NCBI RefSeq assembly: GCF_020742175.1
Contig: NZ_DYXM01000064.1
Location: forward strand, 1 to 26,156
Direction: 5' to 3'
DNA length: 26,156 nucleotides
Source: Dietzia timorensis
Lineage (GTDB): Bacteria; Actinomycetota; Actinomycetes; Mycobacteriales; Mycobacteriaceae
Shown here: piece after piece, positions 6,593-14,255 of the stretch
How the letters are laid out: each line of letters opens with the position of its first letter
Position numbering within the stretch: position 1 is the first letter of the stretch
Notes under the pieces: model-generated
Told to the model about the DNA's origin: nothing
Databases searched by the model: none
Seen by the model: only the letters and a program-made list of their open reading frames with translations
Made by a program: the position numbers and the translations under genes

Positions 6593-8134
6593 GTGGACGA
6601 CATGTTCCCCGACGTCATCGCCGCCACCGATCCGGACCGGCCAGCGTACATCATGGCAGGTAGCGGGACCCAGATCAGCTACGGCGAGCTCACCCGAGAT
6701 TCGAAAGCGATCTCCCGGCTGCTGTGGTCGCGCGGGCTCCGCCATGGCGACACCATCGCCCTCTACATGGAAAACCACCCGGCGCTGCTCAAGGTCGCGT
6801 GGGCCGCGCAGCGCACGGGGCTGCGCTATGTCGCGCTGTCCTCGCGCCTCACGGCGCACGAGGTTGCCTACATTCTCGGCGATTCCGACACCCGCGCGCT
6901 GTTCACCACCGACGCACTAGCCGAGACTGCAGCCGCCGCTCTCGAACTCCCCGAGGCGCCCGCGCTCGACAACCGCTTCATCGCCGGAACCGCGGCCCAC
7001 GGTTTTGCCGATATGACGGCGGAGGCGGACGCCATCGGGACAGATGTAGAGCCCGACGAGCGCGAGGGAATCGACTTTCTCTACTCCTCGGGGACCACGG
7101 GCAAGCCCAAGGGCGTGATGACCCCGCTGCCGCTCAATCCGCTCGGCGTCCCGCCGGGGTTCTACGCGATCTTCTACGCGCTGTGGAACATCACGGCCGC
7201 CACCGTGTACCTCTCGCCGGCCCCTCTCTTCCACGCGGCCCCGCTGCGCATCAACATGGCCGTGCACCGCGTCGGCGGCACGTGCATCGTCATGGAGAAG
7301 TTCGAGCCGGAAGCAGCGCTCGAACTCATCGAAAAGTACCGCGTCACGCACACGCAGATGGTGCCCGCGATGTTCGCGCGCATGCTCAAGCTCCCCGACA
7401 GCATCCGCACCGCCTACGATGTGTCCTCGTTGACCTGCGTCATCCACGCTGCGGCGCCGTGCCCGGTGGAGATCAAACGCGCGATGATCGACTGGCTCGG
7501 CCCCGTCATCTTCGAGTATTACTCGGCCACCGAGGCCTACCTGTTCACGGCGCTCGATTCGAACGAGTGGCTGGCTCATCCCGGCTCGGTGGGAAAGCCG
7601 CTCGTCGGCACGCCGCACATCCTCGACCCGCTCGGCGAGGAGCTGCCCGTCGGCGAGTCTGGCCAGATCTGGTCGGAGAGCCCAGCTCAGTTCGAGTACC
7701 GCAACGCCCCCGAGAAGACCGCCGAGGCGCATAACGACGCAGGCTGGAGCACCGTCGGCGACATCGGCTACGTCGACGAAGACGGCTACCTCTATATCTC
7801 CGATCGCCGCGCGGACATGATCATCCGCGGTGGCGTCAACGTCTATCCGCGCGAGGCCGAAGACGCGCTCATCGCGCACCCGAAGGTCGCGGACGCGGCC
7901 GTGTTCGGCATCCCCGATGACGATCTCGGCGAGGCCGTCCACGCCGTCGTCGTCCCCGCAGGCGACGCCGCCGCCGGCCCCGGGCTCTCCGACGAGCTGC
8001 TCGCCTACCTCCACGAGCGCCTGGCCAAGTACAAGTGCCCGGTGTCCATCGAGTTCGCCACCGAGCTCCCGCGCCACGCCACCGGCAAGCTCTACAAGCG
8101 CTTGCTCAAGGACAAGTACCGCCAGGAAGTATGA
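6593..8134 (+). CDS. AMP-forming acyl-CoA synthetase (FadD-like, ANL superfamily)
   Basis: A 513-residue enzyme that would activate a carboxylic acid, probably a fatty acid, to acyl-AMP and then acyl-CoA. The P-loop is LYSSGTTGKPKGVM at about 163-176. Further marks are YYSATEAYLF (A5), GDIGYVDEDGYLYISDR with the ATP-ribose-binding Asp (A7), the hinge MIIRGGVNVYPREAE (A8) and a C-terminal ATGKLYKRLLKDKYR with the adenylation Lys (A10). GTG 6593 is chosen because GGAG lies 8 nt upstream; ATG 6602 is an alternative. The substrate cannot be deduced. It is divergent from a flavin oxidoreductase with a shared CRP-type operator, so both may respond to cAMP or carbon supply. It lies in a block absent from the equivalent M. 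tuberculosis neighbourhood as I recall it. Confidence 0.92.
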   Translation: MDDMFPDVIAATDPDRPAYIMAGSGTQISYGELTRDSKAISRLLWSRGLRHGDTIALYMENHPALLKVAWAAQRTGLRYVALSSRLTAHEVAYILGDSDTRALFTTDALAETAAAALELPEAPALDNRFIAGTAAHGFADMTAEADAIGTDVEPDEREGIDFLYSSGTTGKPKGVMTPLPLNPLGVPPGFYAIFYALWNITAATVYLSPAPLFHAAPLRINMAVHRVGGTCIVMEKFEPEAALELIEKYRVTHTQMVPAMFARMLKLPDSIRTAYDVSSLTCVIHAAAPCPVEIKRAMIDWLGPVIFEYYSATEAYLFTALDSNEWLAHPGSVGKPLVGTPHILDPLGEELPVGESGQIWSESPAQFEYRNAPEKTAEAHNDAGWSTVGDIGYVDEDGYLYISDRRADMIIRGGVNVYPREAEDALIAHPKVADAAVFGIPDDDLGEAVHAVVVPAGDAAAGPGLSDELLAYLHERLAKYKCPVSIEFATELPRHATGKLYKRLLKDKYRQEV

Positions 8135-8154
8135 CGCCGGACGCCCGGAAATCC

Positions 8155-8439
8155 TTAGGCCTGCAGGTCCTCGCGTAGCTCGTCGTTGTCGACCTCCCAG
8201 GCCGCATATTCCTCGCCATCGAGGAGCAGCACCGGCAGCCGGTCGCCGAACTCTGCCTTGAGTTCGGAATCGGTGTCCACGTCGACGACCTGCAACGGCA
8301 CCGACAGCTCCATGAGCAGTGGGGTAATCTGCTCGCGCACGCGCACGCACGAGCCGCAGCCGACTCGCGTGAGGAGCGTGACCTCGTGCCGCGCGTTCGC
8401 ATACGGTTCGGATCCTTCGACCAGATTCATACTGTCCAT
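8155..8439 (-). CDS. Glutaredoxin-like thioredoxin-fold protein
   Basis: A 94-residue protein with thioredoxin-fold features: a first strand VTLLTRVGC, the redox motif CGSC, a PLQVVDVDTDSELKAEFGDR segment with the cis-proline loop LPVLLLDG, and a short acidic C-terminus. It resembles the small actinobacterial glutaredoxin-like family (Rv0508 type, DUF836-like), presumably a cytosolic dithiol oxidoreductase. ATG 8439 has GGGG just upstream; an internal ATG at 8430 is the alternative. In mycobacteria the homologue lies directly upstream of hemA, whereas here four genes separate them. It is divergent from the HAD phosphatase gene, with about 100 bp between. Confidence 0.85.
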   Translation of the reverse strand: MDSMNLVEGSEPYANARHEVTLLTRVGCGSCVRVREQITPLLMELSVPLQVVDVDTDSELKAEFGDRLPVLLLDGEEYAAWEVDNDELREDLQA

Positions 8440-8467
8440 CGTGCCCCATGATGGTCGGGCCGTCGCA

Positions 8468-8473
8468 TAAGAT
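8468..8473 (+). promoter_or_regulatory. Candidate -10 (TAAGAT) in the divergent glutaredoxin/HAD gap
   Basis: TAAGAT lies in a near-symmetric GCATAAGATG that reads CATCTTATGC on the other strand, so it could serve both directions. The HAD leader would be about 60 nt and carry the GGAGG ribosome site. No clear -35. Confidence 0.25.
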
Positions 8474-8530
8474 GAGGTCGCAACAAGCATTCCGGTGTCG
8501 GCGCCATAGCGGGGCTCGCACCGATTTGAA

Positions 8531-8540
8531 GGAGGCCTCC
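8531..8540 (+). promoter_or_regulatory. Ribosome site embedded in a palindrome, GGAGGCCTCC
   Basis: The Shine-Dalgarno sequence of the HAD-IB gene lies in the left half of a perfect 10-bp palindrome ending 1 nt before GTG 8542. Pairing between two messages, or a protein binding here, could hide it. As a hairpin within one RNA the loop would be too tight for full pairing. Confidence 0.4.
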
Positions 8541-8541
8541 T

Positions 8542-9696
8542 GTGTCCGACGAGTCATTGCCCCGCAGGTGGGGGCGATTCTTGCCGTCGAAGGCGCGGGT
8601 CGTGCAGCGCGCGTTGTCCGCCGCTTTCCCAACGCGGTCGGAGCGCCACCAAGCGGTAGCCGGCAAGGCGAGTGCGGCCGAGGCCCTTCGCTCTTCTGAG
8701 GACATCGAGGCATTCGGGGGTGTGGACGAGGCACAGGCTGGGACCAAGCGCCGCCCAGGCAAGAAGTCCAAGGCTCCTTCCTCGCGAGATGTCGAGCATT
8801 CCGGGTTCGTCGGCGCGCAGGCCGATTTGGAGCCCTCGATCGGCCCGGACGGCGAGGTTTACGAGCACGAGGTCACGATCGAGGGCGAGCCGACGCCGAT
8901 CGAGGAGAAGCTCGAGGCCGGGGAGGAACTCACACCCGATCCCACGGCCGCCGCATTCTTCGATGTCGACAACACCCTCATTCAGGGCGCGTCGATTCTG
9001 CTGCTCGCCCGCGGTCTCGCCCGCCACAAGTTCTTCACCACCCGCGACGTCGCGACGATGATCTGGCAGCAGGCCAAGTTCCGCGTCTCGGGCCGCGAAT
9101 CCATGTCGGATGTCGCCTCGGGCCGCGAGAAGGCGCTGAGCTTCGTCAAGGGCCGCGAGGTACGCGAGGTCGAGGAGCTATCCATGGCGATCTTCGACGA
9201 GTCCATCGCCGACCGCTTCTGGCCCGGCACCAAGTCGCTGGCACAAATGCATATTGACGCCGGGCAACAGGTCTGGCTCGTCACCGCGACTCCGGTCGAG
9301 CTTGCCAACGTCATCGCCGAGCGCCTCGGCCTCACCGGCGCGCTCGGGACTGTCGCCGAACGCGAGAACGGGGTCTACACCGGCCGGATGGTGGGCGACA
9401 TCCTCCACGGCTCAGGCAAAGCCCACGCGGTCAAGGAGCTTGCTCGCACCAAGGGCCTGGACCTGTCGAAGTGTTACGCCTACTCGGATTCGTCCAACGA
9501 CTTGCCAATGCTCTCGCTCGTCGCGCACCCGGTGGCCGTCAACCCGGACACAGCGCTGCGCGATGCCGCGAGAGAGAACGGCTGGCAGATCAAGGACTAC
9601 CGCACCATGCGTCGTGCAGCGAAGATCGGCCTCCAGGGCACGGCCGTCGCGGCCGCCGCGGGCGGAGCCGTCGCCGTGTGGAAGCGCCGCCCCTAG
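8542..9696 (+). CDS. HAD-IB family hydrolase (SerB1/CicA-like) with long N-terminal extension
   Basis: A 384-residue protein. The catalytic HAD region begins at about 136: AAFFDVDNTLIQGAS holds nucleophile Asp141 and acid/base Asp143, VWLVTATPVE is motif II, GKAHAVKEL carries the motif III Lys, and YSDSSNDLPML is motif IV. Members are annotated as phosphoserine phosphatase-like, and some act on phospholipid head groups; the substrate here is unknown. Residues 1-135 are charged, basic then acidic (RPGKKSKAPSSRD, EEKLEAGEEL), and look disordered. The C-terminus has an Ala/Gly/Val hydrophobic stretch and a basic end (GTAVAAAAGGAVAVWKRRP), possibly a membrane tail. GTG 8542 follows a GGAGG ribosome site. 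M. tuberculosis SerB1 (Rv0505c) is the positional counterpart. Confidence 0.88.
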   Translation: MSDESLPRRWGRFLPSKARVVQRALSAAFPTRSERHQAVAGKASAAEALRSSEDIEAFGGVDEAQAGTKRRPGKKSKAPSSRDVEHSGFVGAQADLEPSIGPDGEVYEHEVTIEGEPTPIEEKLEAGEELTPDPTAAAFFDVDNTLIQGASILLLARGLARHKFFTTRDVATMIWQQAKFRVSGRESMSDVASGREKALSFVKGREVREVEELSMAIFDESIADRFWPGTKSLAQMHIDAGQQVWLVTATPVELANVIAERLGLTGALGTVAERENGVYTGRMVGDILHGSGKAHAVKELARTKGLDLSKCYAYSDSSNDLPMLSLVAHPVAVNPDTALRDAARENGWQIKDYRTMRRAAKIGLQGTAVAAAAGGAVAVWKRRP

Positions 9697-9710
9697 GGAC
9701 GCTCAGTCCC
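9696..9710. terminator. Weak bidirectional hairpin between convergent genes
   Basis: GGGAC (9696-9700) and GTCCC (9706-9710) form a 5-bp stem with a 5-nt loop in the 24-bp gap between the HAD and acyltransferase stops. There is no T-run, so the terminator call is tentative. Confidence 0.3.
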
Positions 9711-9720
9711 GCCTCTCGCT

Positions 9721-10842
9721 CTAGCCGAAGAAGACGCTTCCGCGGCGGGCGAGGTTGCGGTATAGCGTGTTCTGGATGGTCTCGCGCACCTGGTCGGTGA
9801 TCTCGAAGACGACCATCGGATCGTCCGCGGCGTCAGGGCCGAAACCCGACGTTTCGATCGGCTTGCCGAATTCCATGATCCACTTCGTGGGCAGCGGCAT
9901 CGCCCCGAGCAGCCCCGTGAGCGGGAACGTCGGCGTGATGGGCATGTACGGCAGGCCAAGAAGCCGAGCAAGCGCCGGGACCTCGCCGATCTTCGGGTAG
10001 ATCTCCTCGGAACCGACGACGGACAGCGGGATAATCGGAGCGCCCGCCGCAACCGCCGTGGACACGAACCCGCCACGTCCGAAGCGCTGGAGGCGGTATC
10101 GGTCGCCGAAAGGCTTGCCGAGGCCCTTGAAGCCTTCCGGCCACACGGCGACGATTTCGTTCGACGTCAGAAGTGCTTCTGCGTCTGCGGCATTGGCGAG
10201 CGTGGCGCCCACGCGGCGCGCAATCGGCGCGACCACCGGTACGCCCATCGCGAGGTCCGCGGCGAGCATTCGCAGGTTTCGACCCGCATGATCGTGGACG
10301 GCGACCATGGTCATCATCCCGTCCATCGGGAGGACGCCGGCGTGGTTGGAGACGATGAGCGCCGAACCGTCGGACGGGATGTTCTCGGCGCCGATGACCT
10401 CGACGCGGAACCAGTTCTCGAAGAACGGGCGCCAGATAGGCAGCCACACCTTCTCTTGAAAGTGCGCGTCGAAGCCGAATTCGTCGATATCGTAGTTGCC
10501 GCTGAGCCGAACTGCGAGCAGCTCTCCCACATTCGAAATGGCTTCGGCCAGTGTATTCACGGCCATCGCCTCGCCGGTGGCCAGGGCCACGTCGACCTTG
10601 TCGACAGCGCGGAGGATCGGCTCCATGAGTTCGGACGCGGCGCTCGGATCGAGCTTGAGGACCTCTGCGAGGTGCATGCCGACTGCCTGGGCGGTGGCGA
10701 CGATCTGCTCGAGGCTCTGCCCGATGGCTCCCGCGGCGGCGTCGGATCGGCTCGTCATCCCCGTGAAGGATTCCCCGACCATCCGCCAATGCTTTTCCTC
10801 GGCGTCATTCCGTGTCCCGAGGTTGAATTCCGGTCCTGCCAT
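9721..10842 (-). CDS. Lysophospholipid acyltransferase family protein (PlsC-like)
   Basis: A 373-residue protein. The helical N-terminal ~140 residues precede a PlsC-type acyltransferase domain: VEVIGAENIPSDGSALIVSN, then the catalytic-type NHAGVLPMDG (His167, Asp174), AVWPEGFKGLGKPFGDRY (glycerol-phosphate pocket region with EG) and GAPIIPLSVVGSEEIYP. It probably transfers an acyl chain to a lysolipid or glycolipid at the membrane. The spacing between His and Asp is six residues, not the four of classical HX4D enzymes. ATG 10842 is preceded by AAGGAGG inside the end of the epimerase gene, and only 1 nt separates stop and start, so the two are coupled. It is the counterpart of Rv0502. The frame also continues upstream of the ATG through the epimerase tail in a shifted frame, which is a shadow. 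Confidence 0.88.
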   Translation of the reverse strand: MAGPEFNLGTRNDAEEKHWRMVGESFTGMTSRSDAAAGAIGQSLEQIVATAQAVGMHLAEVLKLDPSAASELMEPILRAVDKVDVALATGEAMAVNTLAEAISNVGELLAVRLSGNYDIDEFGFDAHFQEKVWLPIWRPFFENWFRVEVIGAENIPSDGSALIVSNHAGVLPMDGMMTMVAVHDHAGRNLRMLAADLAMGVPVVAPIARRVGATLANAADAEALLTSNEIVAVWPEGFKGLGKPFGDRYRLQRFGRGGFVSTAVAAGAPIIPLSVVGSEEIYPKIGEVPALARLLGLPYMPITPTFPLTGLLGAMPLPTKWIMEFGKPIETSGFGPDAADDPMVVFEITDQVRETIQNTLYRNLARRGSVFFG

Positions 10843-10843
10843 C

Positions 10844-12346
10844 TCACGCCTCCTTGGCTTCGGCGGCAGCTGCGGACGTGCGCGAGGCTGCGGATTGTGC
10901 TGCGGCGGGCTTGGCCCCCGACGTGCGAGCGGGTGGACTCGCCTTCTTCGGTGGGGCTTTCTTCGCGGGGGGCTTCTTGGCCGGTGCCTTCTTCGCGGGC
11001 TTCGCCGCGTCGTCCTCCGGGGACTTGCTCGCGACCGCGGCCCGGGCCGCATCGCCGGGGGCCGCCGGCTTCGGCGAGCCCGAAGCCACCGGCTTGGCAC
11101 GCTGGCCGGCCTGTGTGTTGCGGGTGGCCGGGGTGTCGTGCCCGTGCCCGGCTTCCTCGATCTCCGTGACCGTCATCGCGCGGAGCGTCGACTGGTTGCG
11201 GGTCTTGGCGCCCGTGGCCGGCCGGTCGATCTCGGCGAGCACCGATTCGACGCTCGCGAGGATCGCCGGGTGCATCGAGCGCGGCACCGCTGCGAGCATC
11301 GCCCGCACCGCTGCCCGAGCCGTGTCCGCCGACAAGACCGGCTCTATGCCGGAATCCTTGATGTACGCGGCGAGCGCCTGGCTCGTGGAATAGCGCGGCG
11401 AGAAACCGAACACCTCGCGCATGCGACGGTTGTCGACGCCGCGGCCGTACTTGAGGTATTCGATCTGCGAGGAGCCGATCTTCTTGAGCCCTTCGCCAGT
11501 GAAGATTCCGGCAGCCACGCGAAAAAACGGAGGCAATACGGGGATCGCGATATGGCCGGCGCGGCGAACCGCCTGCGAGAGCGTGATCATCCCATCGCCG
11601 GCGATATTGAAGGTGCCGCCCGGGCCGCGCATAGTCGCGAGCACGAGCGCCTCCAGCGCATCCTGTGGATGAAGTAGCTGAATGCGCGGGTCGAAACCGC
11701 CGAGGACCGGGGTGATCGACGGCTGCAGCAACTCGCCGAACACGGTCGGCTCGGGCAGGCCGAGGATCGCGGGGACCCGAAGGATCGACACCTCGATGTC
11801 GGGGCGCTTGCGGTTCATGCCGCGGGCGTAGCCCTCCACCGAGAGGTAATCGCGCGGGATACCGCCGCCGGGGCTGCGCTTTGCTGCCATGTCCTCGGAG
11901 AACATCGCCGGGTCGAGCATGCTCGACCCGTACACCGAGGTCGACGACAACAGCACGAAACGCTTGACGCTCGCAGCGCGGCCGGCGGCCGCCATCATGT
12001 GCATCGAGCCCATGATGTTGCTCTCCTTGACGGCCGCGCGGCCACCGGGAGCGAAATCGTTGTGGTGCAGGCCCGCGTGGACGATGGTGTCGACGTCCTT
12101 CTCGCGAAGCACCGCCTGCATGCGCGGAGACTGCGGGTCCAGGCGCACGAACTCTGCGTTGCCCATGCGGCGCCGGAATTGCGCGGACGGCTTGCTCGAG
12201 TCGATCGCGATGACGCGTTCGATAGTCGGTTCGCGAAGCAACGCTCCGACCAGGTGTGCGCCGAGGTAGCGGCTGCCACCGATGACGGCAACTGCTTTTA
12301 CAACATGCTCGTCACCGGAGGGCTGGGTCGAAGTTGCCACGCTCAC
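10844..12346 (-). CDS. NAD-dependent epimerase/dehydratase-like SDR (GalE2/Rv0501-like) with Lys/Ala/Pro-rich tail
   Basis: A 500-residue protein. Residues 16-330 form an extended SDR: the nucleotide-binding AVIGGSRYLGAHL, AIDSSKPS after strand 2, DTIVHAGLHHN, KRFVLLSSTSVYGSS, and VSILRVPAILG. The catalytic YxxxK is not conserved: the equivalent region reads DYLSVEGY. The protein may therefore bind nucleotide without ordinary epimerase chemistry; I recall the mycobacterial homologue as degenerate here too. From about 400 the chain becomes Ala/Lys/Pro-rich with KPAKKAPAKKPPAKKAPPKK, like histone H1 or HupB tails. GTG 12346 is taken as start (GGGG upstream); an in-frame GTG nearer the Rossmann strand is possible. 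It is followed by the acyltransferase gene in the same operon. Despite the positional name galE2, UDP-galactose activity is not supported. Confidence 0.85.
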   Translation of the reverse strand: MSVATSTQPSGDEHVVKAVAVIGGSRYLGAHLVGALLREPTIERVIAIDSSKPSAQFRRRMGNAEFVRLDPQSPRMQAVLREKDVDTIVHAGLHHNDFAPGGRAAVKESNIMGSMHMMAAAGRAASVKRFVLLSSTSVYGSSMLDPAMFSEDMAAKRSPGGGIPRDYLSVEGYARGMNRKRPDIEVSILRVPAILGLPEPTVFGELLQPSITPVLGGFDPRIQLLHPQDALEALVLATMRGPGGTFNIAGDGMITLSQAVRRAGHIAIPVLPPFFRVAAGIFTGEGLKKIGSSQIEYLKYGRGVDNRRMREVFGFSPRYSTSQALAAYIKDSGIEPVLSADTARAAVRAMLAAVPRSMHPAILASVESVLAEIDRPATGAKTRNQSTLRAMTVTEIEEAGHGHDTPATRNTQAGQRAKPVASGSPKPAAPGDAARAAVASKSPEDDAAKPAKKAPAKKPPAKKAPPKKASPPARTSGAKPAAAQSAASRTSAAAAEAKEA

Positions 12347-12438
12347 CCCGCAGAGTCTAGTAAAAAGCGCGCCCCCATTGGGCGCCTTCTACGAACTACG
12401 TTACCCGCCGACGGTTTACGGGCCGTACATACACCGAA

Positions 12439-12486
12439 GCCCGCACTCTCGATCATCCCCGAGGGGCGCGAATCGAAGGTGCGGGC
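12439..12486 (-). terminator. Long imperfect hairpin downstream of the bS22 gene
   Basis: GCCCGCAC (12439-12446) pairs with GTGCGGGC (12479-12486), then TCGAT (12449-12453) with ATCGA (12472-12476), then CCCC with GGGG around 12457-12466. The fold has about 17 pairs and lies in the 190-nt gap after the bS22 stop. There is no T-run. It could terminate or stabilise the short bS22 message, or act in the epimerase leader. Confidence 0.45.
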
Positions 12487-12536
12487 AACTAATCTAAAGG
12501 CGCAGAGCCGGTGGCCGCCAAGCGCGGCCGCGGCCC

Positions 12537-12638
12537 TTACTTGCCAAGTTTGCGACGCTGCACGCGGGTGCGACGAAGCATCTTGCGGTGCTTCTTCTTG
12601 GACATACGCTTGCGGCGCTTCTTGATAACGGAACCCAT
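12537..12638 (-). CDS. Small ribosomal subunit protein bS22 (AURKAIP1/COX24 domain protein), 33 residues
   Basis: The complete protein has 33 residues and is extremely basic: it starts MGSVIKKRRKRMSKKKHRK and ends in RVQRRKLGK. It matches the actinobacterial 30S-associated protein bS22 (Rv0500B, SCO3327 type), which binds near the decoding region of the small subunit. ATG 12638 is chosen because GAGGAGGAA lies immediately upstream with ideal spacing. The frame stays open further upstream, but that extension is not the protein. It lies between the HTH regulator gene and the epimerase gene, as in mycobacteria and streptomycetes. Confidence 0.92.
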   Translation of the reverse strand: MGSVIKKRRKRMSKKKHRKMLRRTRVQRRKLGK

Positions 12639-12777
12639 GCGTTCCTCCTCCTCGTGAAAATTCTTCAGGTGGCCATTGCGCGGCGGGCACACCAACGGAG
12701 TAAGCGTACCTACCTCGCTGCGTCGATTAGAAATCGAGGCCGCGTGGCGGTTGTGCCCATGGCCCGCAAAATGCGGT

Positions 12778-12999
12778 CTAACCTGCGTCGTAAACCGAGG
12801 TGTCGAGGTACTCGTGCACGGCCTTCGAGTGCACGCGGAACGAACGTCCGACGCGCACCGCGGGCAGCTCACCGGAGTGAACGAGCCGGTACACGGTCAT
12901 CTTGGAAACACGCATAAGTGACGCCACTTCGGCAACGGTCAAGAACTGCGAAGCGTTGGAGGCGCCGGCGCCGTTAGCGCCCGATTCAGCTGGAGTCAT
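12778..12999 (-). CDS. BldC/excisionase-type helix-turn-helix DNA-binding protein
   Basis: A 73-residue protein with a MerR-like/excisionase winged helix: FLTVAEVASLMRVSKMTVYR is the helix-turn-helix, followed by LVHSGELPAVRVGRSFRVH (wing) and a helix AVHEYLDTS. The first ~18 residues are Ala/Gly/Ser-rich. It is the counterpart of Rv0500A and the Streptomyces protein encoded next to bS22; no enzymatic function is expected, only DNA binding. AAAGGA lies 9 nt upstream of ATG 12999. The bS22 gene follows after about 140 nt. Targets are unknown. Confidence 0.9.
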   Translation of the reverse strand: MTPAESGANGAGASNASQFLTVAEVASLMRVSKMTVYRLVHSGELPAVRVGRSFRVHSKAVHEYLDTSVYDAG

Positions 13000-13276
13000 C
13001 TACATCGTTCCTTTACGGCACGCATCGTGCCGCAGGCTTCCCCTCCTGCGGTACTGACACGCGCGTGCTCTAGAAAGAGCCTAGCGTGAAAGGTGTGAAT
13101 AGTGCGACGTGTGTGGGAAAAAATACCGCCTGATTTCTCGCGAGATCCGCCGCGTACTTAGCTGACCTGCACTTCACCGCCGGTAAGGAATCTCAAAGGA
13201 TTTCCGCAACTTTCCCAACATATGAACACTTGGGGCCCATGGCCGCAACAGTGTTACGTCCTGGTCCGCGCGGGGC
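13000..13276. other. Gap between proC and the HTH regulator gene; probable regulator promoter
   Basis: No gene is seen. It contains a stem CCGCAG/CTGCGG (13030-13051), a perfect palindrome TCTCGCGAGA (13136-13145), and on the minus strand TTCACACCTTTCACGC followed by TAGGCT, a possible promoter for the regulator. Confidence 0.4.
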
Positions 13277-14134
13277 CTATGGCTGATCGGCGGAGAGCTC
13301 GTCGATCATCTGCTCGCGCACCTCGTCCGCGAGCGCCGCCGAGCGCTCCTTACACGCGGACACAGCGCCGTACACGGTGGCGCGCAGACCGCCGGTCTCG
13401 AACGCGCGCAGCGCGGCGGCCGTCGTCCCGCCGGGCGACGTCACGGCGGCCCGCAGCGCCGTCGGCCCGTCGCCGCCTGCCGCGAGCATCGCGCCGGCAC
13501 CCTTCGCGGTGCCCAGCACGAGCGTCTCCGCCGTCTTGCGCGGGATCCCCTGCTCCACCCCTGCCTCGATCATCGCCTCGGCGAGGAGAAAGAAGTAGGC
13601 CGGGCCGGAGCCCGACAGCGCCGTCACCGCGTCCATCTGAGACTCGGTGACCTCGACGGTGGCGCCCACCGAGCCCATCATCTTGCGGACGATATCGATG
13701 TGCTCGCCGCGTGCGAAGCGGCCCTTGCAGATCGCGGACGTCCCCTCGCCCACAAGCATCGCCGTATTCGGCATCACGCGGACCACGGGCGAACCTGCGG
13801 ACAGACGCGACTCGATGGCCTCGGTCGGCACGCCGGCGGCCAGAGAGACGACCACGGCCTCGTGCACGCTGTCGGAGATGGCCTCGTCGACCTTGTCGAT
13901 CACCCCCGGCACGTCGTTCGGTTTTACCGCGACGACGATGACCTGCGCCCCCTCTGCGGCAATCGCGAGGTCCGACGTCATGATCGAATAACGGTCCTTC
14001 AGTTCGGCAGCGCGCTCCGCGGCGCTCTCGACGACCACGAGATCCTGCGGCGGCCAGCCGCCGTCGCGCAGTCCGGCAATGAGCGCCTCGCCGATTTTTC
14101 CGCCACCGATGATTGCAATTCGTGTCATACCCAT
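13277..14134 (-). CDS. proC: Pyrroline-5-carboxylate reductase
   Basis: A 285-residue protein that reduces 1-pyrroline-5-carboxylate to proline with NAD(P)H. The Rossmann motif IAIIGGGKIGEALIAGL is at the N-terminus. VVAVKPNDV, VVRVMPNTAMLVGEG and the C-terminal family signature ALSGSGPAYFFLLAEAM and VTSPGGTTAAALRAFE are all present. ATG 14134 and ATG 14128 are both possible; neither has a clear ribosome site, so a leaderless or very short leader is likely. Upstream (minus direction) it is insulated from the large membrane-protein gene by a strong palindromic terminator, so it probably has its own promoter. The short C-terminal end (LSADQP) is unremarkable. Confidence 0.95.
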   Translation of the reverse strand: MGMTRIAIIGGGKIGEALIAGLRDGGWPPQDLVVVESAAERAAELKDRYSIMTSDLAIAAEGAQVIVVAVKPNDVPGVIDKVDEAISDSVHEAVVVSLAAGVPTEAIESRLSAGSPVVRVMPNTAMLVGEGTSAICKGRFARGEHIDIVRKMMGSVGATVEVTESQMDAVTALSGSGPAYFFLLAEAMIEAGVEQGIPRKTAETLVLGTAKGAGAMLAAGGDGPTALRAAVTSPGGTTAAALRAFETGGLRATVYGAVSACKERSAALADEVREQMIDELSADQP

Positions 14135-14207
14135 AGCGTGCCACGCGCCCGTTCGGGACGCCGCGCGTGGCCGGTAGGCGAGGCAGGCATTAGGCCCAAA
14201 TACAGAA

Positions 14208-14237
14208 TCGGCGCGGACCTTCGAAGGTCCGCGCCGA
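14208..14237 (-). terminator. Perfect 30-bp palindromic terminator after the large membrane-protein gene
   Basis: The 30 bases at 14208-14237 equal their own reverse complement, giving a 13-bp GC-rich stem (CGGCGCGGACCT core) with a TCGA loop. It begins 18 nt after the stop of the upstream minus-strand gene and is followed on that strand by TTCTGTATTT, a loose U-tail. It separates that operon from proC. Confidence 0.8.
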
Positions 14238-14255
14238 GCCCGTGAGCCGTGTGCG

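Noticed and set aside
6917..8734. A 605-codon open frame on the minus strand opposite the acyl-CoA synthetase
   Set aside because: It is antisense to a gene with complete ANL motifs, has no recognisable domains and an Arg/Gly/Val composition typical of GC-rich shadow frames.
12639..12872. Upstream extension of the bS22 frame to 111 codons
   Set aside because: A strong GAGGAGG site and the known 33-residue family length place the start at 12638; the extension also runs into the HTH gene.
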